Assembly: GCF_030408415.1 (NCBI RefSeq)
Contig: NZ_CP046976.1
Coordinates: 744,001 to 808,000, forward strand
Reading direction: 5' to 3'
Length of the DNA stretch: 64,000 bases
DNA from: Corynebacterium appendicis CIP 107643
GTDB lineage: Bacteria; Actinomycetota; Actinomycetes; Mycobacteriales; Mycobacteriaceae
The notes beneath the pieces are model-generated. The model was not told the DNA's origin, did no database searches, and saw only the letters and a list, made by a program, of their open reading frames with translations. Every line of letters begins with the position of its first letter. Positions within the stretch are counted from its first letter, which is position 1. This document shows positions 1 through 8,442 of the stretch, piece by piece. Both the position numbers and the translations under genes were made by a program.

Positions 1-43
1 GCACGACCAGAACTGCGAGGAGAATCTTATTCGTCTTCGTCAC
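1..43 (-). CDS. 5' end of a leftward gene, probably exported protein (partial)
   Basis: Only the first 14 codons lie in the window. They read V-T-K-T-N-K-I-L-L-A-V-L-V-V from a GTG at 43: a short Lys-containing start followed by a hydrophobic run, as at the beginning of a signal peptide or membrane anchor. No purine-rich ribosome binding site precedes the GTG, but TACGCT ends about six bases upstream, which fits a -10 box and a leaderless transcript. The product cannot be identified. Confidence 0.45.
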   Translation of the reverse strand, partial: MTKTNKILLAVLVV

Positions 44-133
44 AGGTTCAGCGTAGCTGGCACACACGTTGCGAACATGGAGACAGAGGGGAATTCGATT
101 CGCGCGGGCCATGCGGTAAGCTGTGGACCGTCT

Positions 134-205
134 TTCCCCATGGTGTAATTGGCAACACTACGGTTTTTGGTACCGTCATTCTAGGTTCGAGTCCTGGTGG
201 GGAAG
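134..205 (+). tRNA. tRNA-Gln (anticodon TTG)
   Basis: A cloverleaf can be drawn by hand. The acceptor is TTCCCCA (134-140) pairing with TGGGGAA (198-204), with G205 as discriminator. The anticodon stem is ACGGT/ACCGT with loop TTTTGGT, giving anticodon TTG. The T-arm is CTAGG-TTCGAGT-CCTGG at 181-197. No CCA is encoded. It lies 40 bp before mfd on the same strand. Confidence 0.93.
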
Positions 206-245
206 CTTTTTTATCGCCCGGACTACGCTTTACCCAGGGGGTTCG

Positions 246-3200
246 ATGGCTGACCAGCCGCAGAATGTTCCGATGCTTGCCGGGGTGCTCACCCAGGCCA
301 TGACCGACCCGAAGTTGAAGGGTCTGCGCAAAAGGGTGGGGGAGCCGTCGCTGCATGTCACAGGTATCGACCAGGTGCGACTGTGGGCGACGGCGACGAT
401 CGCGCGCGAGACCCCCGTGCTGCTCGTCACGGCGACAGGGCACGAGGCGGAGGACCTTGCGGCGGAGCTCGGCGCGCTCCTCGGCGCCGAGAAAGTCGCG
501 CTCATGCCGGCGTACGAGACGCTGCCGCACGAGCGCCTGTCGCCCGCCGCGGACATCGTGGGCCGCCGCAACAAGGTGCTGCACGATCTCGCGGGCATGT
601 CCGTGGTGGTCGCATCCGCGCGCGCAACGTGCCAGCCGGTGCTGCCCGCGGTCGAACCGGTCGTGATCGAGCACGGCGAGGAGTACGACTTCGAGGAGCT
701 CACCGCTTCGCTTGCGAGCTTCGCGTACGACCACGTGGACATGGTGTCCGGCCGCGGAGAATTCGCCACGCGCGGCGGCATCATCGACGTGTTCCCGACC
801 ACGGCCGAGCACCCCGTCCGCATCGAATTCTGGGGCGACGAGGTCACGGACCTGCGCACATTCGCCGTCGCCGACCAGCGCACGATCGACGACATCGCGC
901 GCGTCGAGCTTCATCCCGCGCGCCAATTGCTTATCGACGACGCCGTCCAGTCCGCCGCCGCCTCCCTTGCCGAGGTTCACCCCGGCAACCGGACTCTGGT
1001 GGAGCTGCTCACCCGGATTTCCGACGGCTCCTACGCCGATGGCATGGAGGCGCTCGTTCCGGCGCTGACGAAATCGTCCTATTCCGTGCTGCCGGAGCTG
1101 ATGCCGGCTGGCTCCGTGGTTTTGGTGACCTCGCCGGAGAAGGTCCGCACCCGCATTTCCGACCTGCAGGCCACCGATCACGAATTTCTCGAGGCCGGCT
1201 GGGAAGCCGCGGCAATGGGTGCCGACGGTCCCGTCGCCGCCGAGGGCCTGGATGTGTCCGCGAGCTCGTACCGCTCCTTCGAGTCCCTCGAGGTGTCCGC
1301 GCGCGAGGCGGGCAACGCCTGGTGGACGTTCGCACCGCCCGGCATGTTCGCCGCGGAGGAAGACGATTCGGCGACTCTGCCGCTCGAATTCGAGCCTGCG
1401 CCCGCGCCGAAGGGCGACCCGAAGCAAATCGAGGCGCTGTACGGACAGGTGAAAATGCATTTGCAGAACGGCGGCCGCGCCGCCTTCGCCGCGCCTGCCA
1501 AGGGCACCGTCGACCGCATGGCGGAGCGCCTGCGCGAGAACGGCATCTCCGCGCGCGTGGCTACCCCGGGTCTCGAGCCCGTGGATGGCCAGGTCACTCT
1601 CTACCAGGCGCTGTCGCACGCCGGCCTGACATTTCCCGGACCCGGCCTCGTCGTATTCACCGAGACCGACGTGACCGGCAACCGCGTGGGCGATATCGCC
1701 GGCGCCAAGCGCCGCGCTCCGCGCCGCCGCAACCGCGTCGACCCGCTGGCATTGAAGCCCGGCGACTACGTCGTGCACGACACCCACGGCATCGGCCGTT
1801 TCGTGAAGATGGCCGAGCGCACCATCGGCACCGGCGACGATTCCTCGCGCCGCGAGTACATCGTCCTCGAATACCAGCCGGCCAAGCGCGGCCAGCCCGC
1901 CGACCAGCTGTGGGTGCCCATGGAATCGCTCGACCTGCTCAGCAAATACTCCGGCGGCGAGCAGCCGAGCCTGTCCAAGATGGGCGGCTCCGACTGGAAG
2001 AACACCAAGAAGAAGGCGCGCGCAGCGGTCCGCGAGATCGCCGGCGAGCTCGTGCAGCTCTACGCCAAGCGCGCGTCCGCCCCTGGCCACGCCTTCGCGG
2101 AGGACTCGCCGTGGCAGATCGAAATGGAGGACAATTTCCCCTTCGTCGAGACAGAAGACCAGATGGCCGCCATCGAGGCAGTCAAGACCGACATGGAAAA
2201 GCCAACGCCGATGGACCGAGTGATCGTCGGCGATGTCGGCTTCGGCAAGACCGAGGTCGCCGTGCGCGCCGCGTTCAAGGCTGTCCAGGACGGCAAACAG
2301 GTCGCCGTTCTCGTGCCCACCACGCTGCTCGCGCAGCAGCACTTCTCCACGTTCACCCAGCGCATGGACGGCTTCGGTGTCGAGATCCGCGAATTGAGCC
2401 GCTTCACCAGCGCCGTCGACGCGAAGAAGATCATGGCTGGGCTTGCCGACGGCTCCGTCGACATCGTCGTCGGCACCCACCGCCTCCTGCAGACCGGCGT
2501 GCAGTGGAAGAACCTGGGCCTCATCGTCGTCGACGAGGAGCAGCGCTTCGGTGTCGAGCACAAGGAGCACATCAAGGCGCTCAAATCGCACGTCGATGTG
2601 CTCACCATGACCGCCACCCCGATCCCGCGCACTCTCGAAATGTCCCTGACCGGCATCCGCGAGATGACCTCGATCACGACCCCGCCGGAGGACCGCCACC
2701 CGGTGCTCACCTACGTGGGGCCGCAGGAAGACAAGCAGGTCGCCGCCTCAATCCGCCGTGAGCTGCTTCGCGACGGACAAGTCTTCTACATCCACAACAA
2801 AGTCTCCGACATTGAGAAGACTGCCCGCCACCTGCGCACCCTCGTCCCTGAGGCGCGCATCGTCGTCGCCCACGGCCAGATGGGGGAGCAGCTGCTCGAG
2901 CAGACGGTGCAGGGCTTCTGGAACCGCGATTTCGACGTGCTTGTGTGCACCACCATCGTGGAGACTGGCCTGGACATCGCCAACGCCAACACCCTGATCG
3001 TCGAGAACGCCCAGAACATGGGCTTGAGCCAGCTCCACCAGCTGCGTGGACGCGTCGGCCGTTCCCGCGAGCGCGGCTACGCCTACTTCCTGTACCCGAA
3101 GGACAAGGTGCTCACCGAGACTTCCTACGACCGTCTGGCCACCATCGCCCAGAACAACGATCTCGGCGCTGGTATTGCCGTCGCGCAGAGGGACCTGGAG

Positions 3201-3890
3201 ATGCGCGGCGCAGGCAACGTCCTCGGTGCGGAGCAGTCCGGCCACATCGCGGGCGTCGGATTCGACATGTATGTCCGCCTCGTCGGTGAGGCGGTGGAGA
3301 CCTACAAGGCGCTCATGTCCGGCGAGGTCGTCGACGCCACCGACCAAGGCCCGAAGGAGATCCGCATTGACCTGCCCGTCGACGCCCACATCCCCGAGTC
3401 CTACATCAACTCCGAGCGCCTCCGCCTGGAGAGCTACCGGAAGCTCGCCGCCGCCCGCGACGACGCCGAACTCGCCCACGTCTCCGACGAGCTCGTCGAC
3501 CGCTTCGGCGAGATGCCCGAGGAGGTCCAGCGCCTGTTCGCCGTCGCACGCCTGCGCCACCAGGCGCGCCGCGCCGGCGTCGCCGACATCACCATGCAGG
3601 GCACCCGCCTCAAATTCCACCCGGTGGACATGCCCGACTCCAAGCAGGTGCGCCTCAAGCGCCTCCACCCGGGATCCAATTACCGCGCCGCCGCCAAGGC
3701 CGTCCAGGTGCCGTTCCCGCGCGAAGGCGGAGCCAAGAAGGCACTCAACGCGCCCAACCTGCGTGATGAGGAGCTGCTGCAGTGGATCGCGGATTTCTTG
3801 AGCGGGATGTTCGACGTGGAGGAGATCGACGTGCGGGGAGCGGGCGCAGATAAGCCTGCGAAAAAGCGCGTCTTTTCCGTCAGCGAGTAG
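246..3890 (+). CDS. mfd: Transcription-repair coupling factor Mfd
   Basis: Superfamily 2 translocase that removes RNA polymerase stalled at DNA lesions and recruits UvrA to the template strand. The 1214-residue product has the full Mfd layout: UvrB-like N-terminal domains, an RNA-polymerase-interacting CarD-like domain near residue 505 (YVVHDTHGIGRF), a Walker A at about 660 (VGDVGFGKTEVA), a DEEQ box near 762 (VVDEEQRFG), motif VI with QLRGRVGRS, and the C-terminal TRCF domain from about 1040. The reading frame stays open upstream through the tRNA, but ATG 246 is preferred because CCAGGGGG lies just before it. Full length for the family. Confidence 0.98.
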   Translation: MADQPQNVPMLAGVLTQAMTDPKLKGLRKRVGEPSLHVTGIDQVRLWATATIARETPVLLVTATGHEAEDLAAELGALLGAEKVALMPAYETLPHERLSPAADIVGRRNKVLHDLAGMSVVVASARATCQPVLPAVEPVVIEHGEEYDFEELTASLASFAYDHVDMVSGRGEFATRGGIIDVFPTTAEHPVRIEFWGDEVTDLRTFAVADQRTIDDIARVELHPARQLLIDDAVQSAAASLAEVHPGNRTLVELLTRISDGSYADGMEALVPALTKSSYSVLPELMPAGSVVLVTSPEKVRTRISDLQATDHEFLEAGWEAAAMGADGPVAAEGLDVSASSYRSFESLEVSAREAGNAWWTFAPPGMFAAEEDDSATLPLEFEPAPAPKGDPKQIEALYGQVKMHLQNGGRAAFAAPAKGTVDRMAERLRENGISARVATPGLEPVDGQVTLYQALSHAGLTFPGPGLVVFTETDVTGNRVGDIAGAKRRAPRRRNRVDPLALKPGDYVVHDTHGIGRFVKMAERTIGTGDDSSRREYIVLEYQPAKRGQPADQLWVPMESLDLLSKYSGGEQPSLSKMGGSDWKNTKKKARAAVREIAGELVQLYAKRASAPGHAFAEDSPWQIEMEDNFPFVETEDQMAAIEAVKTDMEKPTPMDRVIVGDVGFGKTEVAVRAAFKAVQDGKQVAVLVPTTLLAQQHFSTFTQRMDGFGVEIRELSRFTSAVDAKKIMAGLADGSVDIVVGTHRLLQTGVQWKNLGLIVVDEEQRFGVEHKEHIKALKSHVDVLTMTATPIPRTLEMSLTGIREMTSITTPPEDRHPVLTYVGPQEDKQVAASIRRELLRDGQVFYIHNKVSDIEKTARHLRTLVPEARIVVAHGQMGEQLLEQTVQGFWNRDFDVLVCTTIVETGLDIANANTLIVENAQNMGLSQLHQLRGRVGRSRERGYAYFLYPKDKVLTETSYDRLATIAQNNDLGAGIAVAQRDLEMRGAGNVLGAEQSGHIAGVGFDMYVRLVGEAVETYKALMSGEVVDATDQGPKEIRIDLPVDAHIPESYINSERLRLESYRKLAAARDDAELAHVSDELVDRFGEMPEEVQRLFAVARLRHQARRAGVADITMQGTRLKFHPVDMPDSKQVRLKRLHPGSNYRAAAKAVQVPFPREGGAKKALNAPNLRDEELLQWIADFLSGMFDVEEIDVRGAGADKPAKKRVFSVSE

Positions 3891-3916
3891 TTGTCCACGG
3901 TGTGGGCAACGTCTCT

Positions 3917-3947
3917 GCCCGTAGTTTCATTTACAAGCTACGGGGGC
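3917..3947 (+). terminator. Hairpin after mfd, possible terminator
   Basis: CCCGTAG (3918-3924) pairs with CTACGGG (3938-3944) across a 13-base loop, 27 bp after the mfd stop. It is followed by GGCAAAAGG rather than a T-run, so its strength as an intrinsic terminator is doubtful. It marks the left edge of the AT-rich insert. Confidence 0.4.
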
Positions 3948-3999
3948 AAAAGGACGGTTCTTCAGTTAAAAATAATGCAGCGCCTGTAATCTCTCGGAC

Positions 4000-5133
4000 A
4001 TGTATGTGCTGTGCGTAGCGCCTGTTCGAGAAAATGAGCTCTACTCAGTGGAGAATCGAAATATTCTCTTCGGAGTGAACTCCACTACCGGATTTGTGAG
4101 TAGGAACCAAGAAAATTCCAATTTAACGTTTGCGTCTCGCGCTTCGGTTGTGGTCTCGCAGCGTGTGGTTAGGACTCTGGGAAGTAAATTTAGTTCTTTC
4201 GAAGTCAAGAGAGTGGATCGCTACGACCACTACGGGATGGCATTTCTCGTAGGGTGGCTGAAAGTCACTTCCCCAAGCAAATTATCGCCTGCAAATATTG
4301 CTCACTTCGAAGAAGAGACGACGGATTTTTTCAATCTGGTGAGCACCATGTACCTGGGCGAGAGAAGCGTTCGATGGGTGAATAGGACTCTCCTTTTAGA
4401 AGAAGAAGAGTCTTGTCCGCATATGTGGTTCCAGGATGACCGTCGTCAGATTGCCGAACTGGTTGATGGAAGCACATTCCACGGTGCATGGGGGAACAAC
4501 CTCTATGAGAACTCTTCCGGTTCTGGCCAGGCTAAGATAATGCACCCAATTCTCCATGCACAGTACATCTGGTGTTTCCTCGCTGATGTCGAGAGCGCCT
4601 CAATCTCGTACCTGGCTCTGCTGCATTCCACCACCGCCATTAAGAGTGACCTTCTGCATGGCGTGATTTCTCTTCATTATGAGCTCGCTATGGTTTCGTT
4701 TATGAGAGAACGGACTAGAATTGAGGATCGACCCGATTTTAGAGCTGTGGTGGACGCGATTTTGGAGTCCTGGAACTTCGGCGAAGTTCTGCGGGGCGTA
4801 GACAGAAGGCTCGAACGACTGGAGCATATTGCCGGTGGTCGTTCAGAGCTACTCCAGCGTGAGCAAAGTAGGAGGATGGACTGGATACTTTTCGTCCTCG
4901 CAGGCACGACGCTGATTTCCCTCTGCCTTGATTTTATCCAGACTGCTTACTCCGAAACCCAGGACGGTGCGCGCCCTGAAGGCTGGATAATGCGATTCTT
5001 TCTCGAGACAGGGGCATCGTCAATCGTCATGGTCTCGGCCTTAATCACACTGTTGCTGGTTTTTTCCCTCTTAGGTTTTTCATCGTGGAGTAGGCGTACT
5101 TGGAAGGGTACAAACGATGTTTCGCGTTTCTGA
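4000..5133 (+). CDS. Unknown protein with soluble domain and two C-terminal membrane helices
   Basis: 377 residues. I do not recognise a catalytic domain. A mixed soluble region spans roughly residues 1-240, with a Trp/His-rich centre (HMWFQDD, HPILHAQYIW). A charged helix follows at about 250-292 (VVDAILESWNFGEVLRG, RRLERLEHIAGG), then a hydrophobic segment at 294-313, a short loop and a second at 340-362, with a basic tail. A long helix leading into a two-helix C-terminus is the topology of CorA/RMD1-type proteins, but no GMN motif is present, so that is only a resemblance. The region is visibly richer in A+T than its neighbours and the next gene overlaps the 3' end by 17 bp, so the two are probably one transferred operon. 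No strong ribosome binding site is seen before ATG 4000; TAAAAATAAT upstream could hold a -10. Confidence 0.75.
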   Translation: MYVLCVAPVRENELYSVENRNILFGVNSTTGFVSRNQENSNLTFASRASVVVSQRVVRTLGSKFSSFEVKRVDRYDHYGMAFLVGWLKVTSPSKLSPANIAHFEEETTDFFNLVSTMYLGERSVRWVNRTLLLEEEESCPHMWFQDDRRQIAELVDGSTFHGAWGNNLYENSSGSGQAKIMHPILHAQYIWCFLADVESASISYLALLHSTTAIKSDLLHGVISLHYELAMVSFMRERTRIEDRPDFRAVVDAILESWNFGEVLRGVDRRLERLEHIAGGRSELLQREQSRRMDWILFVLAGTTLISLCLDFIQTAYSETQDGARPEGWIMRFFLETGASSIVMVSALITLLLVFSLLGFSSWSRRTWKGTNDVSRF

Positions 5134-6232
5134 TGTATCACAGTGGGTACTTTCCGGTCATTTGGGCACACGCTTGACTGAAAAACGGGAAGTTATTGAA
5201 CAACAGAGGGAACAGGTTGATCGGTATCTCGAAACAGGAGGAGTCGCCTATGGTTTCACAACGCTCTTTGGACATTTAGACGCCTTCGCAACGAGTCCCA
5301 GCGCACTACTTCTCGAAGGACATACGGTCGGAAGACCAAGCCCAATAACTCAGGATCTATTCAGATCCATTCTTGCAGTCAAGCTCTGCCAACTGTCGAA
5401 TGGCGGATCTGGGATTTCGCCTGAAACTTTCGATCTCTTGATAGAAACCTTTCAGACCCCCCCGACTAACGTGGAAATTGATTTGGAGGCCTCGTACGGC
5501 TGTGGAGATGTCGTACCTGGCGCATGGTTGGCAAAATCGCTTTTCGAAAGTGAACCAGATCTACGCGCAGGGGATCTAATGTGCCTAATGAATGGCTCGT
5601 ATTTTGGTGCTGGAGTCGCTCTTCATACTAACTCTGAAATGCGTGATCTATTCGAAGAAGCTTGGGAGACGCTCAACGCGGCTAGGGAAACCGCTCTTGC
5701 CGTTCAAGGAGATTCGACAGTTCAATTGCCGGTCTCCTTGAGAGACCTCCAACCTCTTCGAATCGTGATCGACAGGGCGGAAAAGAATCTTCAGATAGCT
5801 TTAGAACACAGCCTTAACGCTAACAGTGGAAACCCGTTGTTCGAGTTTGAGAGAGGAACCGCGAAGCCGGTTAGTAATTCAAGCTTTCTCGACTTTCAGC
5901 TCTCGTTGTCTTTGAATGAGACTACAGAGACCTGCAAGGTGGTTTCGTCGTACCTAGTTGGTGCTACTCGATGGTTAGATCATTTAGCTGAGGCCACTCT
6001 CGCGGACGAGGCGAAACCACTTTCGGTTCAATTTCCCAAAATTTCCAAAGCCTACCACGACACAATTGTGGCATCTTCGGGCAATGCGAGCTACGCGCAA
6101 GCTGAGTCGCGTGACATAGAAGACGTTTCCGACAGTTCTTTAATTCGTGCCCTTAAGTTGAAGCGTTTTTTGGGTCTTCTTTCCCACCAGATCGGCTTTT
6201 TGACATCTATCCTTAAGCTCTTGGAAAATTGA
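5117..6232 (+). CDS. Divergent aromatic-amino-acid ammonia-lyase family protein (HAL/PAL-like)
   Basis: 371 residues, shorter than typical HAL (about 510). Collinear signatures of the family are visible: VAYGFTTLFG at 43-52 with Tyr45 at the place of the catalytic tyrosine (HAL: AYGINTGFG); LLLEGHTVGRPSP (64-76) for the usual SHxxGxG region; NGGSG (95-99); ASYGCGDVVPGAWLA (125-139) for SVGASGDLAPLA; LMNGSY (157-162) for LLNGT; SLRDLQP (207-213) for the YSLRCQPQ arginine loop; NSGNPLF (236-242) for SDNPLVF. The MIO-forming Ala-Ser-Gly is Gly-Cys-Gly (128-130), and the tyrosine of the YSLR loop is Val206. The C-terminal extension of eukaryotic PAL is absent. The start overlaps the upstream gene, with GGAAGGG before it. 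The substrate is unknown; the protein could be an enzyme or a repurposed fold. Confidence 0.72.
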   Translation: MFRVSDVSQWVLSGHLGTRLTEKREVIEQQREQVDRYLETGGVAYGFTTLFGHLDAFATSPSALLLEGHTVGRPSPITQDLFRSILAVKLCQLSNGGSGISPETFDLLIETFQTPPTNVEIDLEASYGCGDVVPGAWLAKSLFESEPDLRAGDLMCLMNGSYFGAGVALHTNSEMRDLFEEAWETLNAARETALAVQGDSTVQLPVSLRDLQPLRIVIDRAEKNLQIALEHSLNANSGNPLFEFERGTAKPVSNSSFLDFQLSLSLNETTETCKVVSSYLVGATRWLDHLAEATLADEAKPLSVQFPKISKAYHDTIVASSGNASYAQAESRDIEDVSDSSLIRALKLKRFLGLLSHQIGFLTSILKLLEN

Positions 6233-6252
6233 GGGCAACGACTCGAGAATCC

Positions 6253-6891
6253 TTAACCGGATAGGAATAGTGGCATGACCAACAACATTGTCGTGCTCCA
6301 CGTCAGGTGCACGGCGATGGGGGAGTAGAGACGTCCGCTCCGTGAAGCCTCGTAGAAGCACACCGCGCCGAGCACGCCCGCCGCGAAAACGAGCAACGGC
6401 ACGCCCATCGCGACGGTGACAGCGCAGTAGATCAGCGTGGACACGACCCCCACACCGAGCTCTGTGAACCGTCCCCGAAGTTGTCTGGGCACCGCGTCGC
6501 GGTAGATGAGCTCCTCGCCGATGCCGTTGATCACGAGCACCGCGAGCGTGGGCGCCAGGCCACCTTGATCCGGGGTGTCCAGCAATTGCGCGACGGGTCC
6601 CGCCAGGAACGGAATTCGCGCGACCACGAGGGCACCGGCGACGAACACCACCGCCAGCGCCGCGCCGAGCAGGACACCGCGGAGAATTTGGGGCGCAACA
6701 CTGGGCCCGGAAAACGCGTCGCGCGAGCCCCAGAACCACCAGCCCGCGGCGTAGACGCAGGCGGTGAACACGGTGAAGGCGTAAAAGCCGACGGAACCAT
6801 CGCCGGCCTGCCGCGCGGCGAACAACCCCAGCGCGCCCACCACGCACGGCAGCAGGAACCACCAGGAAGAAGTCGTTGATGTCTGAGTCAT
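6253..6891 (-). CDS. CPBP-family intramembrane metalloprotease (CAAX protease-like)
   Basis: 212 residues, mostly membrane helices. The family motif is visible as GIGEELIYRDAVPRQLRGRF, containing the paired glutamates and Arg of EExxxR; a later histidine in the IAVHLTWS segment supplies the second metal-binding element. Members are homologous to eukaryotic Rce1 and, in bacteria, act in maturation or immunity of peptides or remain uncharacterised. ATG 6891 is chosen because GGGGG lies just upstream; the frame stays open far upstream, antisense to the next gene. It is divergently oriented from the gene at 6953. Confidence 0.85.
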   Translation of the reverse strand: MTQTSTTSSWWFLLPCVVGALGLFAARQAGDGSVGFYAFTVFTACVYAAGWWFWGSRDAFSGPSVAPQILRGVLLGAALAVVFVAGALVVARIPFLAGPVAQLLDTPDQGGLAPTLAVLVINGIGEELIYRDAVPRQLRGRFTELGVGVVSTLIYCAVTVAMGVPLLVFAAGVLGAVCFYEASRSGRLYSPIAVHLTWSTTMLLVMPLFLSG

Positions 6892-6952
6892 GTGCCCCCA
6901 CCGGTGAGCAATCGGCGATCGATTATTCCCGCACGAGTATAGGGTGGGGGCC

Positions 6953-8290
6953 ATGCGAGATGGGCAGCAGAAACGCACAGCGCTCGTGACAGGGGCGACA
7001 GGGTACGTGGGGGGAAACGTCGTGAAGCAATTGCTTGACGACGGCTGGCGTGTCCGCATCCTCTGCCGCAGCTCCGCCAAAGCAAGGAAGCGCTCTTGGG
7101 GAGACGAGGTAGAGATCGTCGGAGGCGACGCGACTGAGAGGAGCGATGTCGCGCGGGCGCTAAAGGGCGCGGACTGCGCCTGGTATCTGCTCCACTCCAT
7201 GGACAGCGGCTCCGGATTCGCCGATGCCGAAGCCGAGATGGCCAGGCAGTTTGGCGAGGTCGCTGCCGAGCAGGGTGTCGGCCGCATCGTGTACCTCGGC
7301 GGCCTGCACCCGACCGATTCTTCCGGTGTGTCCGAGCACCTCGCCTCGCGCGTGAAGGTAGGGGAGATGCTCATGGGGTCCGGGGTTCCGACTGCCGCGC
7401 TGCAAGCCGGCGTGGTCATCGGCAGCGGGTCCCTGTCCTTCCAATTGCTGCGCCACATCACCGAGCGTGCCCCCACGTTCATCGCACCCGACTGGATCCG
7501 AAACGAAATCACCCCGATCAGCGAACGCGATATCGTCCACTACCTGGTCAAAGCGGCTGACCTCCCGGCCGATGTGAACAGGTCCTTCGACGTCGGCGGA
7601 CCCGAGACCATGCCGTATGTGGACATGATGGAGCGCTACGCACAGGCTGTCGGCCTGCACCGTCGTCCGTACTTCACCGCGCCGATCATGACGCGCCGCA
7701 TGGCTTCTGCGGGGCTGTCCTTTCTCACCTCGTTGTCGGACGACGAGATCCTGCCCATCTTCGAAAGCGTCTCCGTCGACACCGTGGTGAAAGAACGCGA
7801 CCTCGAAGAACTCGTGGGCACGCCAGCCGGCGGCAACCAGAGTTTTGCCGAAGCTGTACGGGTCGCCGCACGGGATACCGCACCCGGCGCTTACGGTGAG
7901 GTCGCCACCACGTTCCACGTCATCGCCGCTCTCTGGTCGCTGTGGGCGCCCGGACGTGCATGGTGGTTGCCGCTCAACCTCACCCAGGCGGTGACGATGG
8001 TCCCCACAGTCGCCGACATCAACGAGCGCGACGATTCCCAGGCCCTCGAGGCCACTCTCGGCTTCGGCCCCTTCTCCGCGCCCGCCTCCCAGACTGCTTT
8101 CGCCACCGCCCTCAATCTCGACTTCAACTGGATCGCCCGCCGCTGGCCCAATAAGTGGACCCGCGGAGCGTGGCTACTCTCGTCGCTGGACTTGGCACGC
8201 CGGGTGTACAAGGAAAAGCCGCTGCGCGTGCTCGGTCTCGTGCCCTATATCGCGGCGCAATTCCTGATGGTTCGTCCCACGCGGCGGTGA
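6953..8290 (+). CDS. NAD(P)-binding Rossmann protein (NmrA/atypical SDR family)
   Basis: 445 residues. The N-terminus carries the nucleotide-binding glycine motif LVTGATGYVGGNVV and the following strand VRILCRSS expected for NADP selection, then GRIVYLGGLHP in the position of the SDR core strand. This is the atypical SDR (YbjT/NmrA-like) arrangement with a long C-terminal half. ATG 6953 follows AGGGTGGGGG; an in-frame GTG nine bases earlier would lie inside that ribosome binding site. The C-terminal portion (ALWSLWAPGRAWWLPLN) is hydrophobic and may contact membrane. Substrate unknown. Confidence 0.82.
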   Translation: MRDGQQKRTALVTGATGYVGGNVVKQLLDDGWRVRILCRSSAKARKRSWGDEVEIVGGDATERSDVARALKGADCAWYLLHSMDSGSGFADAEAEMARQFGEVAAEQGVGRIVYLGGLHPTDSSGVSEHLASRVKVGEMLMGSGVPTAALQAGVVIGSGSLSFQLLRHITERAPTFIAPDWIRNEITPISERDIVHYLVKAADLPADVNRSFDVGGPETMPYVDMMERYAQAVGLHRRPYFTAPIMTRRMASAGLSFLTSLSDDEILPIFESVSVDTVVKERDLEELVGTPAGGNQSFAEAVRVAARDTAPGAYGEVATTFHVIAALWSLWAPGRAWWLPLNLTQAVTMVPTVADINERDDSQALEATLGFGPFSAPASQTAFATALNLDFNWIARRWPNKWTRGAWLLSSLDLARRVYKEKPLRVLGLVPYIAAQFLMVRPTRR

Positions 8291-8359
8291 CCGCACCGCG
8301 TCCATGGAACACCGTTGTCAGGGTTCCGTGGGCGGTGCCGTACACTCATTGACCGTTAC

Positions 8360-8433
8360 GCCCCTATAGCCCAATTGGCAGAGGCAGTCGACTTAAAATC
8401 GATTCAGTCAGGGTTCGAGTCCCTGTGGGGGCA
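8360..8433 (+). tRNA. tRNA with TAA anticodon, tRNA-Leu by decoding, short variable arm
   Basis: GCCCCTA (8360-8366) pairs with TGGGGGC (8426-8432), with A8433 as discriminator. The anticodon stem is GTCGA/TCGAT with loop CTTAAAA, so the anticodon is TAA and UUA is read as Leu. The T-arm is CAGGG-TTCGAGT-CCCTG. The whole gene is 74 nt and the variable region is only about 5 nt (TCAGT), whereas bacterial tRNA-Leu normally has a long variable arm. Confidence 0.85.
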
Positions 8434-8442
8434 CTATTTCTT

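Noticed and set aside
48-2699. An open frame of more than 880 codons antisense to mfd
   Set aside because: It is a shadow of high-GC codon bias: low-complexity His/Arg/Gly/Leu composition, no domain, and it covers a well-supported mfd.
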